Origin: Niabella agricola
Lineage (GTDB): Bacteria; Bacteroidota; Bacteroidia; Chitinophagales; Chitinophagaceae
Direction: 5' to 3'
Length of the DNA stretch: 64,000 nucleotides
Assembly: GCF_021538615.1 (NCBI RefSeq)
Contig: NZ_JAJHIZ010000003.1
Coordinates: 620,001 to 684,000 of the forward strand
In this document: in pieces, positions 18,566-28,975 of the stretch
Position numbering within the stretch: position 1 is the stretch's first letter
Layout of the letters: each line of letters starts with the position of its first letter
The notes under the pieces: model-generated
What the model was told of the DNA's origin: nothing
Database searches by the model: none
The model's input: only the letters and a program-made list of their open reading frames with translations
Translations under genes and position numbers: made by a program

Positions 18566-20415
18566 TTACCAACCCGGGTTTTGAGTCATTTTTAAATTAT
18601 TGATCATCTCCTTCTCCGGTATAGGCATCAGCACGTCCCGGGCAGAAGCCCGCGTAAAAGAAAGCACGAAGCCCGCGCCGGGCACATCCTGCTGCGCCTG
18701 ATTCCCCATATCCTGGTTTATTTTCAGGAAGATTCCCCAGCGAAGCAGGTCTGCCTTCCGGCAACCTTCCATATTGAATTCCCGCATGCGCTCATCCTGG
18801 ATAAAAGAGAGAAATGCTGCTTTAGAAGCACGTGCGGAAGCAGGCACTTCCCCATCTGCGGCCTTGTAAATAGTGGCCACTGCCGCCGCTCCAGAGCCAC
18901 CGCCCCCGAGATGGAAACCTGCGGCGCACTGGTGTAACTGCCTTCTTTGAAGAACCGGACACCCGTTGGATCTCTGGTTAAATTCACGGCTACCACTACT
19001 CCTCCCTGAACCAGGGCCGTTGCCTCGGCGCTGCTCCCGTTGCCCGCAGCAATGGTTACCGTGGGCGCGCTGGTATAGCCGCTTCCTCCATTGGTAACGG
19101 CAATGGATTTTACTCCGGTAGACCAGGCCCGTCTGCGCACAAGGTTCACAGCCGCTATGGCATCCGCCGTAGGCCCCCCGTTGATTTCGTTTTCCGCCTC
19201 AGCGAACATCAGGAGGATATCCGAATATCTTATAATCGGCATGTTAGTAGCGGATACTACGGAACTCCCTCTTGGGATGGCCTCGTATTCGCGTCGCCAT
19301 TTTGCAGGGAACATATACCATTTATCTCTTTCTGTTGCAGGCAACGGGCTCATCAATTTTTCTCCGTTCACCTGGGAATTCACATAGGTAAAATGGGCGA
19401 TGCTCCACCATTTCCTCAGATCACCTTCTTCAAAAGCATTATAAAATTTTGCAGTAATATTCATATAAGCGACGCCGTTACCGGTAGCAGAACCGGCTGC
19501 GGACTGCGGTCCGTTGATATAACCGATATTGGTCCATTCAGAAAAGGCCATAGTGGCAGGATCTGCATTATTTCCATAAAATTCCGCCTCCCACAAATTT
19601 TCTTTAATATCGTACTTATCCTGCGCTAATGTTATAAAAATATTGGGATAGCCGGGGTTCAGGCCATGGCCGGCCTCGGCATCATCCATCACCTTTTTTG
19701 CCCACATTTTTGCATCCTGATACTTCGTTACATCTTTTAATGGTTCTCCGGCCATCGTAAGGCAAACCCTTGCCAGCATTCCCCGGACGGCCGACTTGTT
19801 AACGGCACCGGAAAAACCCAGGCTCCGGATGTTTCGCACCAATGGCTCTGCCGCCGTTATATCCGCAAGTACCTGCGCGTATACTTCCTTTGCCGGAGCC
19901 CTGGCCACCGATACTTCAGACGGAGATTTGGTAGACGTTAGCTTGATCGGCACCCCGCCCCAGTATTGCACCAGTGTAAAATAGTAATAGCCTCTTAAAA
20001 ACAGTGCCTCTCCTTTTACGCGATCTCTTGCAGCCAGCGGAATTGCCGGGTTTTTATCTATATTTTCAAGCAGTACGTTCGCCCGGTTAATCCCATCCCA
20101 CAATGTAGTCCAAAGCCCTGTCATATACGGATCCGATGCCGAGTAATTGAAGTTAAAGGGACCGTTTAATGTAAGCCGGTTCATATACGCAATATCGGCC
20201 TCCCAATCCAGCAGATAATTTGCATAACTGCCCCAGAAACCGCCATTGCCCACCGTATTGTATACCCCCGCCAATGCAAAGTTCAGTTGTTGTTCGGTTT
20301 TGTAATAGGTGTCCGTGCCCAGAAAATCTGTGGGTTTGGGTTGTAAAAATTTCTTGCAGCTTCCCAGACCAATAACAGCGAAACACAAAATCGGTAAATA
20401 ATATTTTCGGTTCAT
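18566..20415 (-). pseudogene. RagB/SusD family lipoprotein, frame disrupted by one missing base
   Basis: The reading frame from 20415 encodes a normal SusD start (lipobox GLGSC, then KKFLQPKPTDFLGTDTYYK) but leaves the family at about residue 505. The family C-terminus (AFLSFIQDERMREFNMEGCRKADLLRWG) continues in the next frame down to 18566. Adding one G to the G5 run at 18907-18903 (minus strand) joins both into 616 residues. Between them, residues 437 to about 524 are an unusual insert of two GGxGYTSAPxVxI-type repeats not normally seen in SusD. Either a true frameshift, a slippage site or a sequencing error at a homopolymer. The partner susC and downstream genes are intact. Confidence 0.8.
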
Positions 20416-20434
20416 TGTTGAAAAAATAAAGTGA

Positions 20435-23400
20435 TTAAAAAGTCGCTTTCAAACCAAATACGATGGTGCGTACATTTGGATACGCCGAAAAATCATAGCC
20501 CGGCATTAACACATTATCCGCGGTAGATACTTCGGGATCAAGGCCGGAATAGCGGGTCCAGGTAACCAGGTTCTGTGCCGAAAGATCGACCGATAAGTTT
20601 TTGAGATAGGCTTTCCGGATCAGCCTGGAGGGAAGTGAATAAGACAGCGATACAGTTTTCAGCCTGAGGTAAGAACCGTCCTCGACATTCTTGGATGAAA
20701 AATAACCAATGAAGCCCTGCCCGCGTGTCCGGTAATTTTCATTGGTTGGATTTTCCGGGGTCCACCGGTTAACATAGCTGGCGTATTGATTGATATTGGC
20801 AAAGCCGTTACTGTTTCCTTCGAGCAACAAGCGGTTGGCATTGTAGATATCATTGCCGTAAGACCACTGAAAAAAAACATTCAGCGAAAATCCCTTGTAA
20901 TTTAAATTATTTGAAAAACCTCCGATATGTACCGGCTGCCCCCGCCCGATAATGGTCATATCGGACGCATTTACGGTTCCATCACCATTTAGATCCCTAA
21001 GCTTGATATCGCCCGGCTGTACCACATTGCGCGCGGTACCATTGGTTGCAACCGTTTTCTTGAGAACGTAGACACCGGGAGCCGGATTATCAAAATCCTC
21101 ATATTGATAATTTCCGTCCCAGATATAACCGATCATCATTCCTACCGGTCTGCCAACCTCCGAAAGATACAGGGGTTGCCCAAACTGGGAGAGATAGGCA
21201 GGCACCCTGCTCAAAGAGGGTTGGCCATAAGCAAGCGACAATACTTTATTTTTATTAAAGCTGATATTAAAACTGCTGGTCCAGTTAAAATCTGTTGTTT
21301 TGATGTTGGTAGTATTCAGTGTAAACTCCCAGCCTGTATTACGCAGGCTGCCGATATTTACCTGGGCCGTACCAAAGCCGGAGCTCTGCGGCAGATCTGT
21401 ATTCAGCAGCAGGTTGGATGCCGTACGGCGATACCAGTCCACTTCCAGCCCGATCCGGTTATCCAGTATGCCAATTTCATAACCGATATCGATCTGTTCG
21501 GTTTTCTCCCACTGCAGCAGGGGGTTTCCCAGCGTGGATAAATATGCAGCGGGTACAGGGGCCTGGTTGTTGAAAGAATATCCCTGACCCGTATTGTTTA
21601 GCGACAGTTTTGCATAGGCGTCGTAATCACCTACACGATTGTTACCATTCTGACCGTAGCTGGCCCTCAGTTTTGAGTTTGTAATAAATGGCAGTCCTTC
21701 CCGGAAAAAATCTTCCTGACCCATGTTCCAGGCAACGGCGCCCCCGGGAAAATAACCCCAGGGCTGAAAAAATTTCGAGGAACCGTCGGCCCTGAAATTC
21801 AATGTAAACATATATTTGGATCTGAAATTATAATCCACCCGTGCCGCGTAGGACACCATGGTATTGACGGTATTATAAATACTGGGAGCCGTAAACGTAC
21901 CGCCCGATGACTCGTCCAATCCGTCCATGCGTTTTGCTTCATTTGGAAGTTGTATACCAGTAAAGGAAGTGTACATTGTTTTATACTGGTTTACGCCAAA
22001 TAACAACATTCCGTTGATGGAATGGTCCTCCCCGATCAGCGTTTTGTAATTCAGTGTATTTTCATTAAAAAAGCTGTTGGAATTATTGTTGCTCATGCTT
22101 CCCCATACGCCATTCTTATTGGAGGGGTTTAACGGGCTCCCCTGTGATGTTTTAGAGTTATAAAACTGTTCGTTGCGTACATTGGATTGCATCAAGCCTG
22201 CTGCAGATTTTAAAATGAGTTCCGGGGTAAGGGCATAGCTGACATACGCATCGGCCTGCAACTGGTTACGTATCGTATGCTGGTATTGGTTTTGCAGATC
22301 AGTAACGGGGTTGATCCGGAAGTCGCTGCCTGTAACCGCCTGCTGATCGGCATCTTCGCTTAATAAGTCCTGCCCCTCAATAGCCGATACCGGCCGGTAC
22401 ATCCAGGCACGAACGAGGGCGGGAGACGTAGCGTTGCCGCCCCCGTAAATGGAGCGGATCTGCTGGCCGTAAACATCGGTTTGTGTAAGCGCCACATTGG
22501 TTCCCACTTTGAACTTTTCCGAAATCACCTGATCCAATGAAAGTCTTCCCGTATACCGGTCCATTCCCGTATTAATGATTACCCCTTTTTGGTTGAATAC
22601 CGATCCGGACACCGAATATCTTGTTTGTTCCGAACCACCACGGATTCCCAGGTTGTAATTCCGGTACACGCCCGTTTGTAAAATATGGTCCTGCCAGTTA
22701 ATACCCTGAACATTTTTATAATCATCCAGCGTTTTTCCCAATGCTGTATAAGCCGGCGTATTAAAAGAGTTGGGGTTTAATTCCATTTGGTATTTCACAA
22801 ACTCATAGGGGCTCATTACGGGAATCAGCGGCGGCTTTAGCTGATAGCCCATAGTACCGCCGATCGTCACCTCCGGTTTGCCCTGCTTTCCCCTACGCGT
22901 TTGAATGAGCACCACTCCGTTTGCGCCTCTTGAACCATAAATTGAAGTAGACGAAGCATCTTTCAGGATCGACACCGATGCGATGTCATCCATATTCAGC
23001 GTATTGGGATCGAGATTTTCTATGGGAAATCCATCTACCACATACAAGGGGGTAGTACTTTGTGTTAATGACCCCGCTCCGCGGATCATGATATTCATCC
23101 CTCCTCCGGGCTGCCCATCTGTACTATTTACCTGTACACCGGCGACCCTTCCGGCCAGCGCCTGCGCAAAGGAAGGCACCGGCGCTTTCTTCATATCTTC
23201 CACATTAACAGTTCCTACCGAGCCCGTAAGATCAAGTTTACGAACAGATCCGTAACCAATTACCACCACCTGGTCCAGAGAAGCATTTAAGGGAGTGAGC
23301 TGCACATCAATTTTTGACTGTCCGGCAATGGCAACGGCCAGGCGCTCAAAACCTACATGCGAAAACAGGATCGAATCCGTGGAACTGCCGCCACTGAGCT

Positions 23401-23590
23401 GATAGCTGCCTTCCGCATTCGTAGTGGTTATGGCAGCAGACTTACCATTTACCTGGACCGTAACTCCTTCCAATGGCCGGTTGTCCGTTTTTGCGCGAAC
23501 CACGCCTTTGATTACCTGCCCATGCACGGAGCCGTTCCCCCATATCCATACCCCGACGCAAAAAAGCAACTTTACAAATAAAATACGCAT
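20435..23590 (-). CDS. SusC/RagA TonB-linked outer-membrane transporter (second copy)
   Basis: A 1051-residue importer with signal peptide (ending GSVHGQ), carboxypeptidase-regulatory-like domain (IKGVVRAKTDNRPLEGVTV), the lead-in QVVVIGYGSVRKLDLTGSVG, the plug signature DASSTSIYGSRGANGVVLIQ, and a barrel ending in KATF. It differs clearly from the copy at 13404-16658, so it probably takes up a different or partly processed glycan. Its partner susD starts 19 bp downstream but is frame-disrupted. Conserved promoter element copy B lies upstream in the gap shared with the divergent oxidoreductase gene. Confidence 0.96.
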   Translation of the reverse strand: MRILFVKLLFCVGVWIWGNGSVHGQVIKGVVRAKTDNRPLEGVTVQVNGKSAAITTTNAEGSYQLSGGSSTDSILFSHVGFERLAVAIAGQSKIDVQLTPLNASLDQVVVIGYGSVRKLDLTGSVGTVNVEDMKKAPVPSFAQALAGRVAGVQVNSTDGQPGGGMNIMIRGAGSLTQSTTPLYVVDGFPIENLDPNTLNMDDIASVSILKDASSTSIYGSRGANGVVLIQTRRGKQGKPEVTIGGTMGYQLKPPLIPVMSPYEFVKYQMELNPNSFNTPAYTALGKTLDDYKNVQGINWQDHILQTGVYRNYNLGIRGGSEQTRYSVSGSVFNQKGVIINTGMDRYTGRLSLDQVISEKFKVGTNVALTQTDVYGQQIRSIYGGGNATSPALVRAWMYRPVSAIEGQDLLSEDADQQAVTGSDFRINPVTDLQNQYQHTIRNQLQADAYVSYALTPELILKSAAGLMQSNVRNEQFYNSKTSQGSPLNPSNKNGVWGSMSNNNSNSFFNENTLNYKTLIGEDHSINGMLLFGVNQYKTMYTSFTGIQLPNEAKRMDGLDESSGGTFTAPSIYNTVNTMVSYAARVDYNFRSKYMFTLNFRADGSSKFFQPWGYFPGGAVAWNMGQEDFFREGLPFITNSKLRASYGQNGNNRVGDYDAYAKLSLNNTGQGYSFNNQAPVPAAYLSTLGNPLLQWEKTEQIDIGYEIGILDNRIGLEVDWYRRTASNLLLNTDLPQSSGFGTAQVNIGSLRNTGWEFTLNTTNIKTTDFNWTSSFNISFNKNKVLSLAYGQPSLSRVPAYLSQFGQPLYLSEVGRPVGMMIGYIWDGNYQYEDFDNPAPGVYVLKKTVATNGTARNVVQPGDIKLRDLNGDGTVNASDMTIIGRGQPVHIGGFSNNLNYKGFSLNVFFQWSYGNDIYNANRLLLEGNSNGFANINQYASYVNRWTPENPTNENYRTRGQGFIGYFSSKNVEDGSYLRLKTVSLSYSLPSRLIRKAYLKNLSVDLSAQNLVTWTRYSGLDPEVSTADNVLMPGYDFSAYPNVRTIVFGLKATF

Positions 23591-23865
23591 AAATCGAGAT
23601 TATTTAGAGTTAAAAGCATCCAATTGCCGGGCAACACCCCAACAGCCATGGTAAGTCAACAAACCGCATCCTTTTCAAACGAGGCCGTTATTCCATTCGC
23701 TGTATATTTTGTCCGGCCGCAGGACCGGCAGGTCATCACAGGTAGCGATTCGCTTTGGCCGCCGGGTATGTAAACACATTTCTACCACAAACCGTTCGCA
23801 TTCATTTATCAGGAGGTCCGGAGAACCCGGACTACAATTGCTTAAAAAAAGGGGCGTCAGCAATT

Positions 23866-23993
23866 GCGTGTTTGCAATATTTTAGCGGTTTCACAATTGA
23901 TATATTACGCAATATAACGGCAAAATTTATAAAAACAACATTTTATTGCGTTTTATTTGCGGTATTTTTTATTTTTTTTACGCAAAAAAACCG
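23866..23993 (-). promoter_or_regulatory. Conserved promoter/operator element, copy B (upstream of susC-2)
   Basis: On the minus strand: TTG (23938-23936), 19 bp, TATATTG (23916-23910), with direct TGCG half-sites at 23947-23950 and 23958-23961, again 11 bp apart, upstream of the -33 box. The flanking ACGCAA at about 23980 and the TTTAGCGGTTTCAC segment also match copy A. The element lies in a 483-bp gap between susC-2 and the divergent Gfo/Idh gene and may control both. The rest of the gap (23591-23865 and 23994-24073) shows no gene. Confidence 0.7.
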
Positions 23994-24073
23994 AGTATCT
24001 TGTAGCCGGTATCGTTCCGGCTTCGCCATAAGCGTTTTAAACACATCATTCATCATCACGTAATCGTTTTTGT

Positions 24074-25071
24074 ATGCAGAAGAATCCAACCAGAAGAAAT
24101 TTTATTAAAATGACCAGTCTTGCAGTTTATAACGCCGCACTGGGGCCAACGGCTTTGAATCAAAAAAAAAGATATGCGCAGGGTGGGCATTATCGGGCTG
24201 GACACATCACATTCCACCGAATTTATTAAAGCGCTAAACAACGCAAAGCAAACGACCGCTTATAATGGATATTATGTACCGATCGCCTATCCCTATGGCA
24301 GCCGGAAAATAGAAAGCAGTTACAGCCGCATCGGTCAGTATACCAGAGAAGCAAAAGAAAACGGGGTCGCCATTGCAGGTTCTATTGATGAACTGTTGAA
24401 CAATTGCGATGTTGTATTGCTTGAAACCAACGACGGGTCCCTGCACCTGGAACAGGCCGCTCAAATTTTCAAAAGCAGGAAAAAAGTATTTATGGACAAA
24501 CCGGCTGCCGCCAAAATAGATGATGTTATCAGTATTTACAAGCTTGCCCAACAATACCATGCCCCGATGTTTTCATCATCATCCCTGCGGTTTATAGAAA
24601 AAGCGCAGCAGGTACGTAACCGTAGCTTTGGAAAAGTGTTGGGCGCGAGCACATTTAGCCCTGCCAAAATTGAGGCCTCTCACACCGACCTGTTCTGGTA
24701 TGGCATCCATGGTGTGGAGTTGTTGTATACGGTCATGGGCACAGGCTGTGTAAGTGTACGCCAGTCCTCAACAACCGATACAGATGTGGTAGTAGGTACC
24801 TGGAGCGATGGCAGGATCGGCGTTTTCCGGGGTACGCGGAATGGCAAACACGATTATGGAGGCATCGCACACACAGAAAACGCAACTGTATATATTGACC
24901 AATATGAAGGCTATGTACCGTTACTAAAAGAGATCATCAAATTTTTTGAAAACCGGCACCTCTCCGGTTCCTCCCGCAGAAACCCTGGAAATTTACGCAT
25001 TCATGGATGCAGCCGCCAAAAGTAAAGCAAACAAAGGACAAAATATACCCTTGCAAAAGATGCTGTTATAG
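24074..25071 (+). pseudogene. Tat-exported Gfo/Idh/MocA-family oxidoreductase, two frameshifts
   Basis: The ATG at 24074 opens a twin-arginine signal (NPTRRNFIKMTSLAVYNAAL) that runs into an A9 tract (24162-24170) and goes out of frame with the enzyme body, RRVGIIGLDTSHS onward (Rossmann motif, dinucleotide binding). Removing one A restores QKKDMRRVGIIG. Near the end, the run A4 at 24949-24952 again shifts the frame: removing one A gives FFETGTSPVPPAETLEIYAFMDAA, the expected family C-terminus, ending at the TAG at 25069-25071. The repaired protein would be 331 residues. Family members oxidise or reduce sugar hydroxyls with NAD(P). The intact middle could still be translated from an internal ATG (24174) but would lack the signal and the last strand. 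Confidence 0.8.
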
Positions 25072-25183
25072 TACCGGAACCTTAGTTTTTCCGATATATA
25101 CTATATATTTACTATTAAATTAACCTGAACAGTTTCAGCGATAAATTGTTAACATGGAAATCACTTGGAACTAAATCATTACT

Positions 25184-25933
25184 ATGCGTAAAGACGAACG
25201 GCAAAAGTTAATATTAAAAGAAATCAACCTACACAACAAAGTGTTGTGCGCAGACCTGAGTTTGCAGCTAAAAGTGTCTGACGATACCATCCGGCGGGAC
25301 ATTATTGAGCTGGCCGAAATCGGAAAAGTGGTAAAAGTGCACGGAGGCGCCGTTGGCCCTTCTTTTGTGTCGCCATTTAGCGGACAAAATGAAGTTTACG
25401 CCCTGGAATCCAAAAAAATCATTGCAGAAAAGGCTCTAAGACTGATAAAAAATAATTCAACCGTACTCACCGAGGGGGGAACAACCATACTTGAATTAGC
25501 CAAAATGATCCCCAAAAATATGAAAGCTACATTCTTTACCATCAGTCCGCAAATCGCCATTACTTTATCGGAATTCGACAATATAGAAGTGATCACCATC
25601 GGCGGGCGGCTGCTGAAAAACGCCAACCTGCATGTGGGATCCGGAATGATCAACCAGCTTTCTGAAATAAAAGCAGACCTCTGTTTACTGGGCGCAAACG
25701 CTTTCTCCGTCGTCGAAGGGTTAACCGATCTTGACTGGGAAGTAGTTCAGGCCAAAAAGGCCCTGATACGATCTGCAAAAAAAGTGGCCGTTCTTACAAT
25801 TTCTGAGAAGTTAAATACCATCCAGACGATCAAGATCTGCGATGTAAACCAGGTGAATTACCTGATCACCGAACTGGACCCCGATGACCCCAGCCTGATC
25901 AGATACCAGGATACCAATCTCACCCTACTTTAA
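25184..25933 (+). CDS. DeoR-family transcriptional regulator
   Basis: A 249-residue regulator. The N-terminal helix-turn-helix (LSLQLKVSDDTIRRDIIELAEIGKVVKVHGGAV) is the classical DeoR signature. The C-terminal sugar-phosphate sensor domain shows EGGTTILELAK (the DSGTT-type phosphate-binding loop), TISPQIA and LGANAFSVVEGLTD. DeoR proteins usually repress sugar-use genes and are released by a phosphorylated sugar. It lies 112 bp after the disrupted Gfo/Idh gene in the same direction and is the only DNA-binding regulator in the window. It is therefore the leading candidate to read the 11-bp CGCA repeats seen at five places; there is no direct proof. Confidence 0.93.
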   Translation: MRKDERQKLILKEINLHNKVLCADLSLQLKVSDDTIRRDIIELAEIGKVVKVHGGAVGPSFVSPFSGQNEVYALESKKIIAEKALRLIKNNSTVLTEGGTTILELAKMIPKNMKATFFTISPQIAITLSEFDNIEVITIGGRLLKNANLHVGSGMINQLSEIKADLCLLGANAFSVVEGLTDLDWEVVQAKKALIRSAKKVAVLTISEKLNTIQTIKICDVNQVNYLITELDPDDPSLIRYQDTNLTLL

Positions 25934-26134
25934 CCACTAGCCGACACTCCTTTGCTGGTTTTGCTGAACCGGGAACAAAGTCAGCAAGACAGCAGCAGCC
26001 GGCCAAAACTTATACTCACTTCCAGACCAACAGCTGGCATGGCCGCGTCAAAACAGGTTGTACTTTCACCATACACAACCAAAATCATAATGCCTGTTAA
26101 TTGGTCCCGGTCAATCAGCTCCCCAATAATGAAG

Positions 26135-27475
26135 CTAGCCCCCTTTTTTACCAATGGCAGCGGCATTTTTCTGAATCCGCTGAATGGCCGAAACAATCAT
26201 ATCCATGCTTTCCCGGTTGGCGAGTAACACATTCTGCGGCAACCATACGGCTTCCTGGCAAAGCTGTTCATTCCTGGGGCATTGATTATGCTCTTTAAAC
26301 CGCTCGTAACTCAACTCGGGTGCTGAATACATTTTTTTATAATTCTTGGTTTCAAATGTATTACCCAGATTCTCCACTGTATTCAGGGGTGTATACCCCC
26401 CCGAACAAGGAACTCCTTCCGCCTGCAACGCTTTTATGAATTGCGCTTTCGAAAGATCCGCAAAATGCCGCTTATCGTACCTGAAGGGAAACAGGTGGTA
26501 AGCCGCCTTTGTTACGCCGGCGTTGAGGGTATGTGGTACAATTCCTTTTATCTGCTTCATCTGCTGCCGTAAATAACCTGCATTTTCGTTCCTGGTGGCG
26601 GTTTGAGGTAATAGCCGCTCCATCTGCACCATCCCGATTGCAGCCTGGTATTCCGTCAACCGTAATTTGCTACCCGGACGTGCGGACGCGGTTCCATAGG
26701 GTAAACCAAGATTATGATATGACACGCACCGGTCCATAAAGGCCTCATCGTCACTTACAATAGCGCCGCCTTCCCCTATCGGCAGGTTTTTAGAATTCTG
26801 AAAGCTGAAACAACCGGCGTGACCAAAAGTGCCTACCTTCTTGTTGTTGATCTCCGCCAGCCAGGCCTGGCAGGCATCTTCAATCACCACCAGGTCGTGC
26901 TGCTTCGCAATTTGCATTATACTTCCCATATCTGCGGGCAATCCGCAAATATGCACCGGTAATATGGCCCTCGTGCGGGGTGTGATCTTTTTCTTTATAG
27001 CCTCCGGATCGATCAGAAAGGTATCGGGGTTTATATCGGCAAATACAGGCATCGCACCGGCGTTCAGTACTGCAGTAAGGGTGGCAATAAACGTATAGGG
27101 CGGTAAAATCACCTCATCCCCGCCTCCGATATCCGATTGCGCCACTGCAGTGATCAGCGCATTGGTTCCGTTAACCGTGGTAAGTGCTCTTTTTGCCCCA
27201 ATCAGCGCTGCCCATTTTTTTTCGAACAGGGTCACTTTCTCCGCCCGCGACCAAACGCCGCTGCGTAATGCTTCCAAAACAAGCGGCTCATCGGTTTCTT
27301 TATTCCAAATGGGCCATTTGGGCCAGGGCGCATTGACCAGAGGTGTTCCGCCCAGCACGGCCGGCGTTGCCCCGGCATTCAAAACAGTGGGCAATACCTT
27401 ATCAAAGCTGAGTGTTGCTCCCAGTCCGATAACTGCTGACTTTTTTATAAAACTTCTGCGGCCTTTATTGTTCAT
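26135..27475 (-). CDS. Tat-exported DegT/DnrJ/EryC1/StrS-type PLP aminotransferase (copy 2)
   Basis: A 446-residue paralog of the enzymes at 3758-5107 and 35648-37000. The twin-arginine N-terminus is GRRSFIKKSAVIGLGATLSF. PLP features are kept: NGTNAL, IEDACQAW (Asp200) and FSFQNSKN (Schiff-base Lys229). The conserved Pro-rich 'APWPKWPIW' after the signal is shared with copy 3 (TQPWPQWPN), where the chain enters the catalytic domain. It is the last gene of the operon starting with the Nramp-type transporter, 100 bp after the enolase-superfamily gene. The enzymes encoded with it (aldolase-like, dehydratase-like, dehydrogenase-like) suggest a sugar-acid or keto-sugar route; the amino acceptor is unknown. 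Confidence 0.88.
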   Translation of the reverse strand: MNNKGRRSFIKKSAVIGLGATLSFDKVLPTVLNAGATPAVLGGTPLVNAPWPKWPIWNKETDEPLVLEALRSGVWSRAEKVTLFEKKWAALIGAKRALTTVNGTNALITAVAQSDIGGGDEVILPPYTFIATLTAVLNAGAMPVFADINPDTFLIDPEAIKKKITPRTRAILPVHICGLPADMGSIMQIAKQHDLVVIEDACQAWLAEINNKKVGTFGHAGCFSFQNSKNLPIGEGGAIVSDDEAFMDRCVSYHNLGLPYGTASARPGSKLRLTEYQAAIGMVQMERLLPQTATRNENAGYLRQQMKQIKGIVPHTLNAGVTKAAYHLFPFRYDKRHFADLSKAQFIKALQAEGVPCSGGYTPLNTVENLGNTFETKNYKKMYSAPELSYERFKEHNQCPRNEQLCQEAVWLPQNVLLANRESMDMIVSAIQRIQKNAAAIGKKGG

Positions 27476-27575
27476 ACTTACAAATTTTAATTATGTTATA
27501 TTTTTAAACCGTTCCCAGATGATAGCGCATACCGCTCCATACATCTTCGTTTATTTTAATAAAAGGAAATCATGA

Positions 27576-28955
27576 TCAGCTTCGTTTAAACATCCTTTCA
27601 TAATGATCTGTACCCATAAAGATGCCACCGCTGCGCTTATAAAAATCATCATTCAACTCAAACACCCCTTGCTTCACTTGTTGCCAGGATGCGTTTTGCA
27701 CGGGGTGAAAGGTTTTCATCAACTCCCAATTCCTGTAATTCATATCCCCATTGGTTTCGATCATCGGCATTCCGATTCCCGGAAATGGCTGTAACCGCCC
27801 CGCCAGGTTTTTGTGCCAGTCCAGCAGCAACGGGTTTACGGTAAGATCCGCGCAGATGCAGGCTACATTATTTTCGTGGGCTACCTTGGCTATTTTAAAA
27901 CTCACACTTAAGGTTTTGGCAATGCCTTTTAACACCAGGGCCTTGTACCCCTGTTGAATTCTTTTGATGGCATCGGCCTCCGTATGTACGCTTTCATCGG
28001 CTCCTATAATCACCCCAACATCCTCAACAGTTTCATTATTGGACTCCCAAAACGGTTCTTCAATTAACCGTATCTGGTCAAAAGCACCTATTTTCCGGGC
28101 ATGATCAAGATACCTCAACAAGCTTTCCTTTTTTTGGTACCGTCCGTTTGCATCCAGTGTGTACACAAGCCGTCCATCCTTTGTTTGAGGCGTTCTTAAA
28201 TTTTTAAGCGTTTGATGTATAAGCGTAAGCCGCTCTATATCTGATTGGAGCATTTGCTCCTGGTTGCCCGGCATCCCGGTTTTAATTTTAAAAACAAAAT
28301 ACCCCTCCCCGGCAGCCTTTACCAGGTCCGTCATCGGCATACCATAAGGAATCTGATACATGACTGCAATCCTCGGATTATGCATACTGAGTGGCTTCCG
28401 GTAAAGAGCCGGGATCATCGTATCGAAATCCGGGCATTTGTTTTCAGATGCATAAACGAGCCAGGCAGCATTGTCTACACTAACCAGGGCATTATAAATA
28501 AAATTAAGGTTTACGTTGCTTCGTCCGGTAAGCGACACAGCGTATTTGCGCACCTCGGGCAAGATCGCAGATAAAAGATCTGCCGGCGTTTCGAAGGGCG
28601 TTTCTCTTGCCAATTGCAAGGCTTTTTCAGATAGTGCATACATCAATGCATTACCTGCACTTTCCGAGTGTGCCGAAAAGACGTCGGGATCTCCGTACAA
28701 AACACTCTGTGTGGCAAGGCCAAGCTTGGGACCGCTTGCAGCAGTTTGCATTAACGCAACCGTTTGCCATAATTCGGTTAAATACCCGCCCTTAAATCCA
28801 AAGGGCCGAACCAGGGGTTGCCGCTCAAAATCCGAAGCAATATGATCAATTTTGATTTTCATGTTTGAGGATTGACGGGCCATGCCTGCCAACGGTTTGA
28901 TGGCTGGCAGCAGCGACCATACAACCGTATCTTTGATAAAAGCCCTTCGTTTCAT
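27576..28955 (-). CDS. Enolase-superfamily (mandelate racemase/muconate lactonizing-like) enzyme with Tat-like leader
   Basis: A 459-residue protein. The leader MKRRAFIKDTVVWSLLPAIK looks like a weak twin-arginine signal. The barrel carries superfamily residues: FKIKTG with Lys223/Lys225, LDANGRY with metal ligand Asp268, LIEEPF with Glu299/Glu300, GADES with Asp320/Glu321 and a Lys at about 343 (LKGIA). Members abstract a proton alpha to a carboxylate, giving racemisation, cycloisomerisation or sugar-acid dehydration. With a DHDPS-like aldolase directly upstream (20 bp), dehydration of a sugar acid followed by aldol cleavage is plausible. If the leader is real, the reaction is periplasmic whereas the aldolase has no leader. 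Confidence 0.8.
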   Translation of the reverse strand: MKRRAFIKDTVVWSLLPAIKPLAGMARQSSNMKIKIDHIASDFERQPLVRPFGFKGGYLTELWQTVALMQTAASGPKLGLATQSVLYGDPDVFSAHSESAGNALMYALSEKALQLARETPFETPADLLSAILPEVRKYAVSLTGRSNVNLNFIYNALVSVDNAAWLVYASENKCPDFDTMIPALYRKPLSMHNPRIAVMYQIPYGMPMTDLVKAAGEGYFVFKIKTGMPGNQEQMLQSDIERLTLIHQTLKNLRTPQTKDGRLVYTLDANGRYQKKESLLRYLDHARKIGAFDQIRLIEEPFWESNNETVEDVGVIIGADESVHTEADAIKRIQQGYKALVLKGIAKTLSVSFKIAKVAHENNVACICADLTVNPLLLDWHKNLAGRLQPFPGIGMPMIETNGDMNYRNWELMKTFHPVQNASWQQVKQGVFELNDDFYKRSGGIFMGTDHYERMFKRS

Positions 28956-28975
28956 AACAATCCCTTACCAGACAG

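Noticed and set aside
18566..18880. Separate 104-residue gene after the second susD
   Set aside because: Its sequence is the SusD C-terminus (FIQDERMREFNMEG) in another frame, so it belongs to the disrupted susD.
23755..24063. 102-codon plus-strand frame across element B
   Set aside because: It runs through the promoter element and has a low-complexity Phe-rich end; chance frame in AT-rich DNA.
24174..25025. Gfo/Idh gene taken as intact from the internal ATG
   Set aside because: It would drop the in-line Tat signal at 24074 and end in a nonsense tail, while the next frame carries the family C-terminus.
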